The position numbers and the translations under genes were made by a program. Shown here piece after piece: positions 1 to 8,120 of a stretch of DNA of 60,974 bases (its first letter is position 1; each line of letters starts with the position of its first letter). The stretch covers positions 1 to 60,974 of IMG/VR virus record IMGVR_UViG_3300042922_000258; one strand, written 5' to 3'. Source of the DNA: a virus. The notes under the pieces were generated by a model that did not search any database, was not told the DNA's origin, and was given only the letters and a program-made list of their open reading frames with translations.

Positions 1-126
1 AATAGGCGGTGAGAACCCCATGATAAATACATCAAATGAATATAAACAAGTCATCCTGGGTGACAATAGAAAGTTTTACGGCGGCGCAACAATTACTTTG
101 CTTGACGGCACGATTTTGACTTTGGA
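1..126. repeat. Terminal direct repeat, left copy
   Basis: These 126 bases are identical to 60838-60963. Such an exact end overlap is what an assembler leaves when it closes a circle, so the replicon is circular with a unit length of about 60,837 bp. The breakpoint falls in the first codons of a tail gene and has no biological meaning. A true terminal redundancy of a packaged genome would normally be longer or would sit near the terminase genes. Confidence 0.93.
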
Positions 127-2245
127 TAACACCAAGATAACATCTATAAAAATTGATGATGCAACTTCGCAAAGCGGACAGTTTTCCATTGGCTCCGCAA
201 TCATAAATAGGTTAACTCTCGCCATCAATAATATGGATGACGAATATTCGGATTATGATTTTACCGATGCAGTTATCCGCCCTACAATTGGACTTCAGTT
301 GTCTTCTACTATTGAAACATTGCAAAAAGGAGTTTTCACAGCGGACGACCCAAAGGTTATCGGCTCCAGGATAAATATATCAGCTAGGGACAATATGAGT
401 AAATTTGATAAACCTTTCAAAGATGTTGTTCAAGCGTTTCCGTGTACGGCTCAAATATTACTGTCAAGCGTGTGCTTGCATTGTGGGGTTGTATTGGCGA
501 CTAATACATTCTTGAATAGTGGATTTGTTATTTCAGAAAGACCCTTGGATGATGCAATTAATTGTCGAGAGATTATCTCTTGGATAGCTCAACTCAGTGG
601 AAATTTTGCAAGATGCAATACTTCTGGCGCACTAGAATTAAAATGGTATGACTTTGAAGTGTTTGAATTGCCCAGTGCTGACGGCGGAAGGTTCGACTCA
701 GCTACGCCTTATGCAAGTGGCGATTCAGTGGATGGCGGAAATTTCACAAACTACAATTTGGGCGATACCCTTGACGGCGGTTCTTTTGTTGATACTAAAC
801 GATACCATCATATATTCCGAACATTCGGAAGTTCCACAATCTCAACTGATGATGTTGTAATCACAGGAATATCGGTCACGGAAAGCGCAGAAACCCCAAC
901 AACGGCTTTATTTGGTTCAAATGGTTATGCTATCGCCTTAGAAGGAAACAAGCTTATTCAGACACCTACGCAAGCGCAAGCCATAGCTAATTCAGTCGGC
1001 GCAAAGATAGTTGGAATGAGATTTCGACCATTGAGCATTTCAGCTTTAAGTGACCCATCAAGAGAAGCCGGGGATGTTGCTTATGTATCTGATAGAAAAG
1101 GAAATTCTTATCAGATTATCCTATCTAATGTAAATTTCGGAACACGTCAACACGACAGGATTTCTTCCGATGCAGAGCCGCCGTCAAGGAATTCAGCCAC
1201 TAGGTATTCGGCTGATAGTAAGGTTGTCATTGAGGGTAGAAAATATACGCAAGATAAAATCACAGCGTACGACTTAATGGTTCAACAACTCAATAATCTT
1301 GTAGCTCATTCGTTCGGGGTTTATAAGACCGACGTTGTTCTTCCAGATGGTTCAACTGTTTATTATATGCATGACAAGCCTACGCTTGCGGAGTCAATGA
1401 AAATCTGGAAACAGACCGCCGATGCTTTTGCGGTCAGCACCGATGGTGGAGTTACCTATACTGCCGGATTTGATGTAAATGGTAACGCAGTATTCAATGT
1501 GTTGTCGGCAATCGGGATAAATGCTGATTGGATTAGGCTTGGAAAACTGCTGTCAAATGATGGTGCGGTTTTAATTGATATGGATTATGGTGTTGCGAAC
1601 TCGGATAATTTTAGCTTCATTGATAATATCCAAGATGGATTTCCTTTGACTATGCCTTTCAATATAGATGATAGTGTTTCAAAAATCAACAAAGTACTTT
1701 TGAAATATACGCAACAAAAATTCCGAACATATTCGACCACTGCGGAAAGCGGAGGCGACTCCACATCAACAAGTACCAGTGGTGGCGGTGTCACCGTGTC
1801 AAGTTTAAGTGGAGGTGGAGGTCTTTATACCTCTACCGATATAGACGAAGGAAGTGCCTTCACAAAGTCTACATGGGATGCAAATGGTTTGGATGGTCAG
1901 CATACACATCAATTTTCTGTAAGTATTGAAGAATTACAGCACAGCCATTTAATTAATTTAAATAGTCATACACATAACGTTGTAATTCAGGACCATAGTC
2001 ACGATGTTGACATCCCTAGCCATATACACAATTTAGACTTCGGCATCATGGAGACTCCAATCACCGAAAACGAAATTCAAGTCTATGTTGATGAAACTCT
2101 TCGTTCGACAGTAACTTCCTTGCAGGGAATTATTGACTTGACGGCATGGGTTGCAACAACTGGATGGCATACAATCGAATTGAGAAGCACCGCATTAAAA
2201 CGAATATCAGCACAAATTAATATAAAGTCATACATAAGAAATTAG
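20..2245 (+). CDS. Tail-associated / minor structural protein with His-rich C-terminal segment
   Basis: This 741-residue protein lies just downstream, across the circle junction, of the tape measure and distal tail genes, where Gram-positive siphophages encode the tail-tip (Tal or receptor-binding) protein. The N-terminal 350 residues look like a phage minor structural/baseplate protein. Around residues 590-600 there is a Ser/Thr/Gly-rich linker, followed at about 630-680 by five H-x-H motifs (HTH, HSH, HTH, HSH, HIH) spaced about 10 residues apart. HxH repeats in other tail fibres bind metal ions along a trimer axis; that role here is inference. A GGCGGTGAG ribosome site precedes the ATG. 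Confidence 0.8.
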   Translation: MINTSNEYKQVILGDNRKFYGGATITLLDGTILTLDNTKITSIKIDDATSQSGQFSIGSAIINRLTLAINNMDDEYSDYDFTDAVIRPTIGLQLSSTIETLQKGVFTADDPKVIGSRINISARDNMSKFDKPFKDVVQAFPCTAQILLSSVCLHCGVVLATNTFLNSGFVISERPLDDAINCREIISWIAQLSGNFARCNTSGALELKWYDFEVFELPSADGGRFDSATPYASGDSVDGGNFTNYNLGDTLDGGSFVDTKRYHHIFRTFGSSTISTDDVVITGISVTESAETPTTALFGSNGYAIALEGNKLIQTPTQAQAIANSVGAKIVGMRFRPLSISALSDPSREAGDVAYVSDRKGNSYQIILSNVNFGTRQHDRISSDAEPPSRNSATRYSADSKVVIEGRKYTQDKITAYDLMVQQLNNLVAHSFGVYKTDVVLPDGSTVYYMHDKPTLAESMKIWKQTADAFAVSTDGGVTYTAGFDVNGNAVFNVLSAIGINADWIRLGKLLSNDGAVLIDMDYGVANSDNFSFIDNIQDGFPLTMPFNIDDSVSKINKVLLKYTQQKFRTYSTTAESGGDSTSTSTSGGGVTVSSLSGGGGLYTSTDIDEGSAFTKSTWDANGLDGQHTHQFSVSIEELQHSHLINLNSHTHNVVIQDHSHDVDIPSHIHNLDFGIMETPITENEIQVYVDETLRSTVTSLQGIIDLTAWVATTGWHTIELRSTALKRISAQINIKSYIRN

Positions 2246-2256
2246 GAGGTGGCAAC

Positions 2257-3969
2257 ATGGCAATTAGAGTAAGACGTGGAAATAAAATAGATTTCGACCC
2301 GAATAAATTACTTTCAGGCGAACCCTCGGCACCGCTTGACAGCAAAGAACTTTTTATTGCATTTGGACCTGGCGATGTAAAAAAAATAGCCACCTACGAG
2401 GACATGGTCACTAATATTGAAAACGCCACCACTGAAATCATAGCTGATTTTACTTCCGGTGCCAATGCATCCGCGAACGTTATCGATGGTGTTCTTGATG
2501 GCATTAATCATTTAATTGATGATGTATCCAGTAAATACTACAAAATGGGGTCTGCAAATGGTGAACTATATCTTGAAGAAATTGCTCCTGACCCAACACC
2601 TCCAGTCTCTGAAACTATTTTAGATGATGTTGGAGGATTGCGAGGTAGAATTGACGGTATTGATCTACAACTTGACATTGTTGAGAACAAAAGCGCAATT
2701 GACGTGTATAGCTATGGCGATGAAACAACAATAGACTGGAAAAATGCTATTGCTTTGGCTGCGACAGCAGCGGCAAACAATGGGGTTAATGCCATAAAAT
2801 TTAGAAAAGGAATTTTTCGTACATCGGAAGATTTACCCGAAGATGTGCATGTTTTTGGCGCTGGTATGGGTGAAACATATATCGATTTCGATATAACAAG
2901 TGGTAACGCTATTAGACTAAAAAGATATAATGTACGGCCAATCAAGATTTATGATTTGACGCTTCGAAATTTAAATCCTACTAATGACGTTGGCGGAATT
3001 TATGTATCCAATGACGATATATACTGGGGTACTGGAGCGGATGTGCGAAATGTTGAGTTAATCAATTTTAAAACTTTTGCAATAAAATTGAGAGGTGCTT
3101 ATAACGCAATTTTCGATCATGTAACAACATACAACGATCCTATAAACGGTTTATATATAAATACAATATTAGATATTGGTGGTATAGATACTAGTAGCTT
3201 TTCAAATCAAATAATGTTCAATCAGTGTGTTTTTCATCGTGGTCACATAGCTTATAAAAATAATAGGGGCAGTGGAATTACGTTTAACATTTGTACATTT
3301 GAAGATTTAGATTTGTTAGGAAATATAGAAAGTATTGATGTATCTCCTTGGACTTTCTTTATAGGGTGCCATTTAGAAAAAGTTAGAAAAGTATTTGTTA
3401 ATGCAAAAATGGATGAAGTAACTCTTTTGCCAATTCTGCCTTTGACTAATCACGCTTCGATGGGATTTATCAAAATGCAAGATTGTTTACCTATTGCCTT
3501 TGTTCCTGAATATGCTTTTGATAGTACGGTTGAACCAATAAATTATAAATATTTTACATATGATAAAGGTCTTTCTTTTGATGTATCTGGTACATTCACA
3601 CCAGAATGTTCTGCTACTCTTGTATCGGGAACGTTTTCTTATACTTTTCGCGTTGGCAACTATAGACGGTTAGGTGACAGAATAGATTTTGATATAAAAA
3701 TTGTTGTTGGTACAATGACTGGGGCAGAGGGTAGATTACAAATTACGGGCTTGCCGTTTGTTTCGAATGGAGAATATTTTGTATCAGTAACATCAAGTGG
3801 GTTAACATGGAATGGCACTATGCCTATTGGAATTGTTCAACACGATACGAATACTGTTAATATTTACGGTTCTTCTTCAAATGAAATATTTAACAGCGCA
3901 GATGCTTCAACATTTGGTGCAGGAGATATTATTTATGTTTATGGAAACTATAAAACTTATTCAAATTAA
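2257..3969 (+). CDS. Tail fibre/spike protein with probable right-handed beta-helix body
   Basis: A 570-residue tail fibre-like protein starting 11 bases after the tail-associated gene with an AGGAGGTGG site. The N-terminal part (about 1-150) is a fibre adaptor with a predicted helical stretch. From about residue 160 it reads like a pectate-lyase-3 type beta helix: a GDETTIDWKNAIALA segment, short hydrophobic rungs and Asn/Gly-rich turns. The last 110 residues look like a separate C-terminal receptor-binding or trimerisation domain. It probably contacts host surface glycans. Enzyme activity cannot be claimed from sequence alone. Confidence 0.7.
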   Translation: MAIRVRRGNKIDFDPNKLLSGEPSAPLDSKELFIAFGPGDVKKIATYEDMVTNIENATTEIIADFTSGANASANVIDGVLDGINHLIDDVSSKYYKMGSANGELYLEEIAPDPTPPVSETILDDVGGLRGRIDGIDLQLDIVENKSAIDVYSYGDETTIDWKNAIALAATAAANNGVNAIKFRKGIFRTSEDLPEDVHVFGAGMGETYIDFDITSGNAIRLKRYNVRPIKIYDLTLRNLNPTNDVGGIYVSNDDIYWGTGADVRNVELINFKTFAIKLRGAYNAIFDHVTTYNDPINGLYINTILDIGGIDTSSFSNQIMFNQCVFHRGHIAYKNNRGSGITFNICTFEDLDLLGNIESIDVSPWTFFIGCHLEKVRKVFVNAKMDEVTLLPILPLTNHASMGFIKMQDCLPIAFVPEYAFDSTVEPINYKYFTYDKGLSFDVSGTFTPECSATLVSGTFSYTFRVGNYRRLGDRIDFDIKIVVGTMTGAEGRLQITGLPFVSNGEYFVSVTSSGLTWNGTMPIGIVQHDTNTVNIYGSSSNEIFNSADASTFGAGDIIYVYGNYKTYSN

Positions 3970-3978
3970 CACCAATTA

Positions 3979-4007
3979 TTGACAGTATTATACATATATG
4001 TTAAAGT
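3979..4007 (+). promoter_or_regulatory. Candidate sigma-70-type promoter of the acyltransferase moron
   Basis: TTGACA at 3979-3984 is followed after 17 bases by TAAAGT at 4002-4007 (4 of 6 match to TATAAT). It lies in the gap after the tail fibre gene and directly before an acyltransferase gene, so that gene could be expressed in the lysogen independently of the late operon. Confidence 0.45.
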
Positions 4008-4027
4008 ATTCTATGGAGGTGGTACAA

Positions 4028-4714
4028 TTGTCTTTAATTTCAAAAGGTAAAAGTTTTATAGGTAAACATCCTTTTATTACTGGAGTTGTAGCAACGATTT
4101 TTAATAGAACTATTGGATTAAATAAGATTAGAATACACAAAGGTAATTCAATAATTGGCTTAAACCATAGCTTTTTTATTAAAACGAAGTTAAAAATTGT
4201 TGGCACAGGGAATACCATAAGTATTAACAAACTGGGTTATTTGAGAAATTGCTCATTTTATATTCGTGGCAATAACAATAGGATAGCAATCGGGGAGAAA
4301 ATATGTATTATTTCAGGTGATATTTACATCGAAGATAATAACAATGAAATAATTATCGGTGACTCTACTGCTATTTGTGGCTATACACACATTGCTGCTA
4401 CTGAAGGTAAAAAAGTCGTCATTGGTAGTGATTGTTTATTTTCATCCGACGTGACTATACGTACAGGTGACAGTCATTCAATAGTTGATAACGAAGGTAA
4501 AAGAATAAATCAAGCGAAAGATGTACTTATTGGTGATCGTGTTTGGATAGGAAATAAGGCTATAATATTAAAGGGTTCAGTTGTTCAATCTAATTGTATT
4601 ATAGGTTCTGGGTCCGTGGTCACTAAGGCTTTTGAAAAAAGCAACATTACCATAGCAGGGAACCCAGCTAGAGTTATTAAAGAAAATATAAACTGGCTCG
4701 TTAAGAGAATATAA
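4028..4714 (+). CDS. Hexapeptide-repeat (left-handed beta helix) acyltransferase, putative lysogenic conversion gene
   Basis: A 228-residue protein of the WbbJ/CatB-like trimeric acyltransferase class. Repeated [IV]-G-x-x-x-x hexads run from about residue 60 to 200, with the family-typical segment IGDRVWIGNKAIILKGS and the terminal NPARVIKENI. The start is set at TTG 4028 because GGAGGT at 4015-4020 sits 7 bases upstream; the in-frame ATG at 3998 has no ribosome site. Such enzymes O-acetylate sugars or other small acceptors. Between tail fibre genes in a temperate phage, the likely role is altering host surface polysaccharide to block superinfection (inference). It has its own candidate promoter. 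Confidence 0.85.
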   Translation: MSLISKGKSFIGKHPFITGVVATIFNRTIGLNKIRIHKGNSIIGLNHSFFIKTKLKIVGTGNTISINKLGYLRNCSFYIRGNNNRIAIGEKICIISGDIYIEDNNNEIIIGDSTAICGYTHIAATEGKKVVIGSDCLFSSDVTIRTGDSHSIVDNEGKRINQAKDVLIGDRVWIGNKAIILKGSVVQSNCIIGSGSVVTKAFEKSNITIAGNPARVIKENINWLVKRI

Positions 4715-4752
4715 GAATCACAACGTTATTCATTGCGGAGGCGATTTAAAAC

Positions 4753-4923
4753 ATGTCAAAATCCGAATACAAGGAAGAACAAATCAAATTTTTAAATAAA
4801 CAATTATTGGAAGTATGTATTAAGATTGGAAATTCAAAGTACGCTAAAGAATATAAGATGCTCAAGCAATTACAGGCGCAATATAAAAAGCTAATTGAAT
4901 ACTATTCAAGTGAAGATTTATAA
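4753..4923 (+). CDS. Small Lys/Glu-rich helical protein, unknown function
   Basis: A 56-residue product starting MSKSEYKEEQIKF, preceded by GGAGGCGAT nine bases before ATG. It is entirely helical/coiled-coil in character, with no Cys and no membrane segment. It ends just before a strong terminator, so it is the last gene of the acyltransferase transcript. No family recognised. Confidence 0.6.
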   Translation: MSKSEYKEEQIKFLNKQLLEVCIKIGNSKYAKEYKMLKQLQAQYKKLIEYYSSEDL

Positions 4924-4935
4924 TATCGATACATG

Positions 4936-4972
4936 GTGAGCCAAGGACTTCAATCCTATGGCTCACTTTTTT
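4936..4972 (+). terminator. Rho-independent terminator
   Basis: An 8-bp stem, GTGAGCCA (4936-4943) with TGGCTCAC (4959-4966), is followed by six T. It ends the tail fibre/acyltransferase transcript. Confidence 0.85.
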
Positions 4973-4980
4973 AATAAAGA

Positions 4981-5014
4981 AACCCCTCAAAACCGTAAAG
5001 GCTAATGAGGGGTT
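4981..5014 (-). terminator. Terminator for the minus-strand moron
   Basis: A 9-bp stem, AACCCCTCA (4981-4989) with TGAGGGGTT (5006-5014), is followed on the minus strand by TTCTTTATT. It lies 25 bases after the stop of the minus-strand gene, between converging genes. Confidence 0.7.
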
Positions 5015-5038
5015 ATTTGTTTGTGTAATACGAATTAT

Positions 5039-5377
5039 TTATCTATTGTTTTTTGCAAATGAATATCCGGTATTGCCATCATTCGTGATTAATTCGAAGT
5101 TGAAGCAATCCAAATCATTTGAAGTCATCAACTCATTTAGTTTATCACTTTTAAGAAATCCGATAGCCAATTTATTGATTTCAGCAAAATCAGCATCATC
5201 ACATGTAATATTAATTTCAATTGCGTTATCGTGAATTTCATAACCACTAATATAATCAAACTCTGTTTCTTGAATAGATAATTCATTTATGAAATCATTT
5301 ATTGCTTGAACGTTCGCTACTTCTTGACGTTCGCCAAACATTGTAAACACCATTATCAACATAAATATACTTTTCAT
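5039..5377 (-). CDS. Secreted small protein (moron), unknown function
   Basis: A 112-residue protein on the strand opposite to the surrounding tail genes. It begins MKSIFMLIMVFTMFG, a short signal-peptide-like hydrophobic stretch, followed by an acidic soluble domain with two Cys (near ITCDDADF and DLDCFNF). The start at 5377 is favoured over 5389 because GGAGG lies four bases upstream on the minus strand. It has its own promoter and terminator, which is the classic moron layout. Possible roles are superinfection exclusion or host surface modification, but nothing in the sequence decides between them. Confidence 0.75.
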   Translation of the reverse strand: MKSIFMLIMVFTMFGERQEVANVQAINDFINELSIQETEFDYISGYEIHDNAIEINITCDDADFAEINKLAIGFLKSDKLNELMTSNDLDCFNFELITNDGNTGYSFAKNNR

Positions 5378-5414
5378 AAGAACCTCCAATTGGAAACTAT
5401 TGCTAATAATTTGA

Positions 5415-5443
5415 ATTATAATTCCAATAACATATTTTGTAAA
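5415..5443 (-). promoter_or_regulatory. Minus-strand promoter of the secreted moron
   Basis: On the minus strand, TTTACA (5443-5438) is followed after 17 bases by a perfect TATAAT (5420-5415). It reads into the secreted-protein gene. Confidence 0.75.
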
Positions 5444-5528
5444 TAGTATTTACGAAATAATATAGTTTATTCTGAAAATTACAATTATGTGTGACTTTTT
5501 TACAGTAAAACAGAAAGAAGGTGAAGCC

Positions 5529-6029
5529 ATGCAATTAGAATTTATAATAAGCGGTCAAACATTAGAAAGAAAGCCGTCAGACAAACAAATTCCCGTCTCG
5601 AATTCACGCGGATACCTCAAAGCGCATTTTGCATTGACAGCAGAATTTAAAGGGTTGGTGTCTGCTTATTTTAAGATATATAAAAATGGGATTCCTTCTG
5701 GCGTCCCTGTGCCGCTTGATGATAATTTTATTTGCCAAATACCGGACGGAGTAATCACAGAAGATATGCTTTATGTATCGTTGTCATGTACAGACGGAAC
5801 ATTATTTATACCGACCAATGACGTGCTTGTTAATTTAAGCAAAAGCGGAATTCCAACTGCTCTTCTTCCCGAGCCAGACAACACCATAAATGAATATGAT
5901 AGTTTTCAGACAATGTACCAAGAAGTCAAAACGGAAGCAGATAAAATTAATCTAACCGATGATGTGACAAGCCTTAATTACAAAATTGGAATATCCAACG
6001 GTACAATATTCTTAGAAGAGGTGAATTAG
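5529..6029 (+). CDS. Baseplate/fibre-associated protein, BppU N-terminal-like
   Basis: A 166-residue protein beginning MQLEFIISGQTLERKPSD; GAAGGTGA lies before this ATG, so it is preferred to an upstream ATG at 5487. The beta-rich first 120 residues resemble the N-terminal attachment domain of phage baseplate upper proteins. The C-terminus ends ISNGTIFLEEVN, echoing SANGELYLEEI in the tail fibre at 2257-3969, which suggests a shared adaptor end. The stop codon abuts the next start. Confidence 0.55.
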   Translation: MQLEFIISGQTLERKPSDKQIPVSNSRGYLKAHFALTAEFKGLVSAYFKIYKNGIPSGVPVPLDDNFICQIPDGVITEDMLYVSLSCTDGTLFIPTNDVLVNLSKSGIPTALLPEPDNTINEYDSFQTMYQEVKTEADKINLTDDVTSLNYKIGISNGTIFLEEVN

Positions 6030-7691
6030 ATGGCAGCAGGAGATAAAATATCAATAGCAACAAAAGCGTCGGTTGACGCATTGAGAACCGTTGTGCAAGA
6101 TGCGGTTGACGGAAGTATCCAAGCGGTTTTGGATAGCGAATTAGTAGCAACTGATATCGCCAATAAACTGATTGCGAAGGAACAAGAGTATGCTCCTAGG
6201 TTGACAGGTGTTGAGTCGGGATTGGCTTCAATTGCGACTGAAGTTGATACTATTGTAACGGGATTAGACAACTACTATGTGAAGTGCCTCAACACTGACA
6301 CAGGAGCCTTATTGGTTGTTGCAAGCGGAGCAATTGCAGGACAAATTAATCTATCGGCTGTATCTCCGAGAATGTCAACATATACACCTGTAGTCGGCGA
6401 TTATGTAACTAAGGCAAGCAATATATTGAATGCAGAATTGATACTTGCCAGAAATTCAGCAATAAAATCTAAAGTGTTTGGTTCTGTAGATGCGAGGCTA
6501 GAGGAAGCTGAAGCCGAAATATTGGTAAATACAACAAATATAACTAACAAGGTTGACCTCGCCATAGTCGATACCAAAACAGGCGTATCTATTCAATCTG
6601 CGGTATCCGATGATCTAATTGGAGGCGTAGAGCTTACCAAAATAGAAGGCGCAACATTAATTGCTAAACCTAATGAGAGTGCAGATATTAGTCCGGATAA
6701 TGTGGCTGTGATTACATTTTCGAGTAATTTTGATTTAGTGGCTTGCGCGAAGAATATATTAAGCGGCATGAGATCCGGTACCTATAATCCAACTACTGGG
6801 GCATACGAAAGCAATGCATCGTTAATATGTTCACAAAATATGATGCCAATTGGAAATTATGTAGCAGTAACAGTTTCAGTATCGAAAGTAGGCGCAGGTA
6901 CCAATAATATGATAGTGGCATGCTATGGCTCTAATAAAAATTATTTAGGACGAGTTATAAGCACAACTGGATGGTATGCGTTAAAGAAGCACACGTTTAA
7001 TCTGCTGCAAGGTACTGTATATATTAACCTATATGTCACAATTGATACAGTACCATTATCAGCATTAGTTCAAGTTGAATTAGGGTTTACAGCTACAATC
7101 TACGAACAATACAAATCTAATAAGATTAGCATACCATATGAACTTGCTAAACTTCCCAGTGGATTAGCCGACACAATCGAATTGGGTGTGGATGGTAAAT
7201 GGAAAAAGATACAGAGAATAGGCAAGCGGATATTAAATAGTTCGGAGGCGTGGGGAAATCAAGTGTCTGTTTTAACAAATACGTCTTTGTTTGAATGCGC
7301 TGCTAGCTTTGGTGTAAAAGCATCAGGAAGTAACAATGTCGATTTAGTATGTGATAAATTTTTACCTTTGTCTAGTTACGCAATTGACACGCAATCAATA
7401 TATACAAATCCAAGCGGTCTTTTTAGAATAAGAATAAATAAATCTTTGGCCGCTGACCCTACAGCATTTAAATCATGGCTTGCGACTAATCCAGTAACGG
7501 TGTATTACGAACTTGCAACGCCCATTGAAACCATCATATCGGATCAAACCATTGCATCGTATAAAGGAGTAACAAACATATACACCACGGCCAATCCACC
7601 CGTAACGGTGACGTCAAGGTTTAAATCCAGGCTGAGAAATGTTTATGAATTATTAGCTGCCGCAATAATTAGAATGGGAGGTACTATTTAA
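6030..7691 (+). CDS. Tail fibre protein
   Basis: A 553-residue protein starting directly after the previous stop. Residues 1-190 are helical and Ala/Asp-rich with a TNITNKVDLA-type segment, typical of fibre shafts. The rest is beta-rich with Gly/Ser/Asn turns and resembles carbohydrate-binding fibre tips. Its stop overlaps the next start by one base, so the two are translationally coupled. Probable host-binding role. Confidence 0.65.
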   Translation: MAAGDKISIATKASVDALRTVVQDAVDGSIQAVLDSELVATDIANKLIAKEQEYAPRLTGVESGLASIATEVDTIVTGLDNYYVKCLNTDTGALLVVASGAIAGQINLSAVSPRMSTYTPVVGDYVTKASNILNAELILARNSAIKSKVFGSVDARLEEAEAEILVNTTNITNKVDLAIVDTKTGVSIQSAVSDDLIGGVELTKIEGATLIAKPNESADISPDNVAVITFSSNFDLVACAKNILSGMRSGTYNPTTGAYESNASLICSQNMMPIGNYVAVTVSVSKVGAGTNNMIVACYGSNKNYLGRVISTTGWYALKKHTFNLLQGTVYINLYVTIDTVPLSALVQVELGFTATIYEQYKSNKISIPYELAKLPSGLADTIELGVDGKWKKIQRIGKRILNSSEAWGNQVSVLTNTSLFECAASFGVKASGSNNVDLVCDKFLPLSSYAIDTQSIYTNPSGLFRIRINKSLAADPTAFKSWLATNPVTVYYELATPIETIISDQTIASYKGVTNIYTTANPPVTVTSRFKSRLRNVYELLAAAIIRMGGTI

Positions 7692-7900
7692 TGTTTGATA
7701 TAAGAGAATTTATTAAAACCAATTTAATTCAAGGAGTTAAGAACGGAAGTTTTACAAGAGAATATGCCAATATTTTAGGCGTAAATTATCTTACCAAGGG
7801 GTTGGTGGCAAATGAAGATTTAGTGGAAATTGATTTAGCAACCGCGCCAGAACCGATTGAAACACTCACGGAAGAAATTCCAGAGGAAGTTATAGTTTAA
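7691..7900 (+). CDS. XkdX-like small phage protein
   Basis: A 69-residue protein beginning MFDIREFIKTNLIQGVKNGSF. The size, the N-terminal helix and the position right after the last fibre gene match the XkdX family of PBSX-like phages, whose role is unknown. It is the last gene before the recombinase. Confidence 0.6.
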   Translation: MFDIREFIKTNLIQGVKNGSFTREYANILGVNYLTKGLVANEDLVEIDLATAPEPIETLTEEIPEEVIV

Positions 7901-7955
7901 TTCGCAATTGGACAATAAAGCGACAAAAATAATGTAAATAATTTGAATAAAACAC

Positions 7956-7983
7956 TTGTAATCTTGTCTCATAATGGTATAAT
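7956..7983 (+). promoter_or_regulatory. Candidate promoter reading into the recombinase gene
   Basis: TTGTAA (7956-7961), a 16-base spacer and a perfect TATAAT (7978-7983). The -10 box lies inside the left arm of the large inverted repeat at 7966-8056. Confidence 0.6.
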
Positions 7984-8056
7984 ATGGCTACAACCATAAA
8001 AAGAAGAGGTAGGCTCTTCCCTGCGAAAGTTGTAGCCTACCTCACCATTATGACAC
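7966..8056. repeat. Nested ~29-bp inverted repeat before the tyrosine recombinase
   Basis: Left arm: GTCTCATAATGGT (7966-7978), then 7 bases, then GGCTACAAC (7986-7994). The right arm, read in reverse complement from 8056, is GTGTCATAATGGT, 6 bases, GGCTACAAC (8037-8029). The arms thus share a 12/13 block and a 9/9 block. A further perfect 10-bp stem, GAGGTAGGCT (8006-8015) with AGCCTACCTC (8034-8043), competes with the inner block. Two half-sites around a 6-7 base spacer, in inverted copies, is the geometry of tyrosine-recombinase sites. An invertible switch, a folded attachment site and an operator are all possible. Confidence 0.7.
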
Positions 8057-8072
8057 TAGGTGCCATGGGGAC

Positions 8073-8101
8073 ATTATACACCCTCTGTGCATTTAGTGCA
8101 A
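8073..8101 (-). promoter_or_regulatory. Convergent minus-strand promoter
   Basis: On the minus strand, TTGCAC (8101-8096), a 17-base spacer and a perfect TATAAT (8078-8073). It fires leftward through the inverted repeat, head-on to the promoter at 7956-7983, and would make an RNA antisense to the recombinase leader. Confidence 0.6.
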
Positions 8102-8120
8102 GAAGGAGAGTGTATTTTTT

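Noticed and set aside
7986-8037. Transcriptional attenuator or riboswitch
   Set aside because: Transcription from the promoter at 7956-7983 should start near 7990, inside the first arm, so the GGCTACAAC stem could not form fully in that RNA.
7966-8056. Integron attC site
   Set aside because: The size and hairpin shape fit, but the RYYYAAC/GTTRRRY core boxes are not present.
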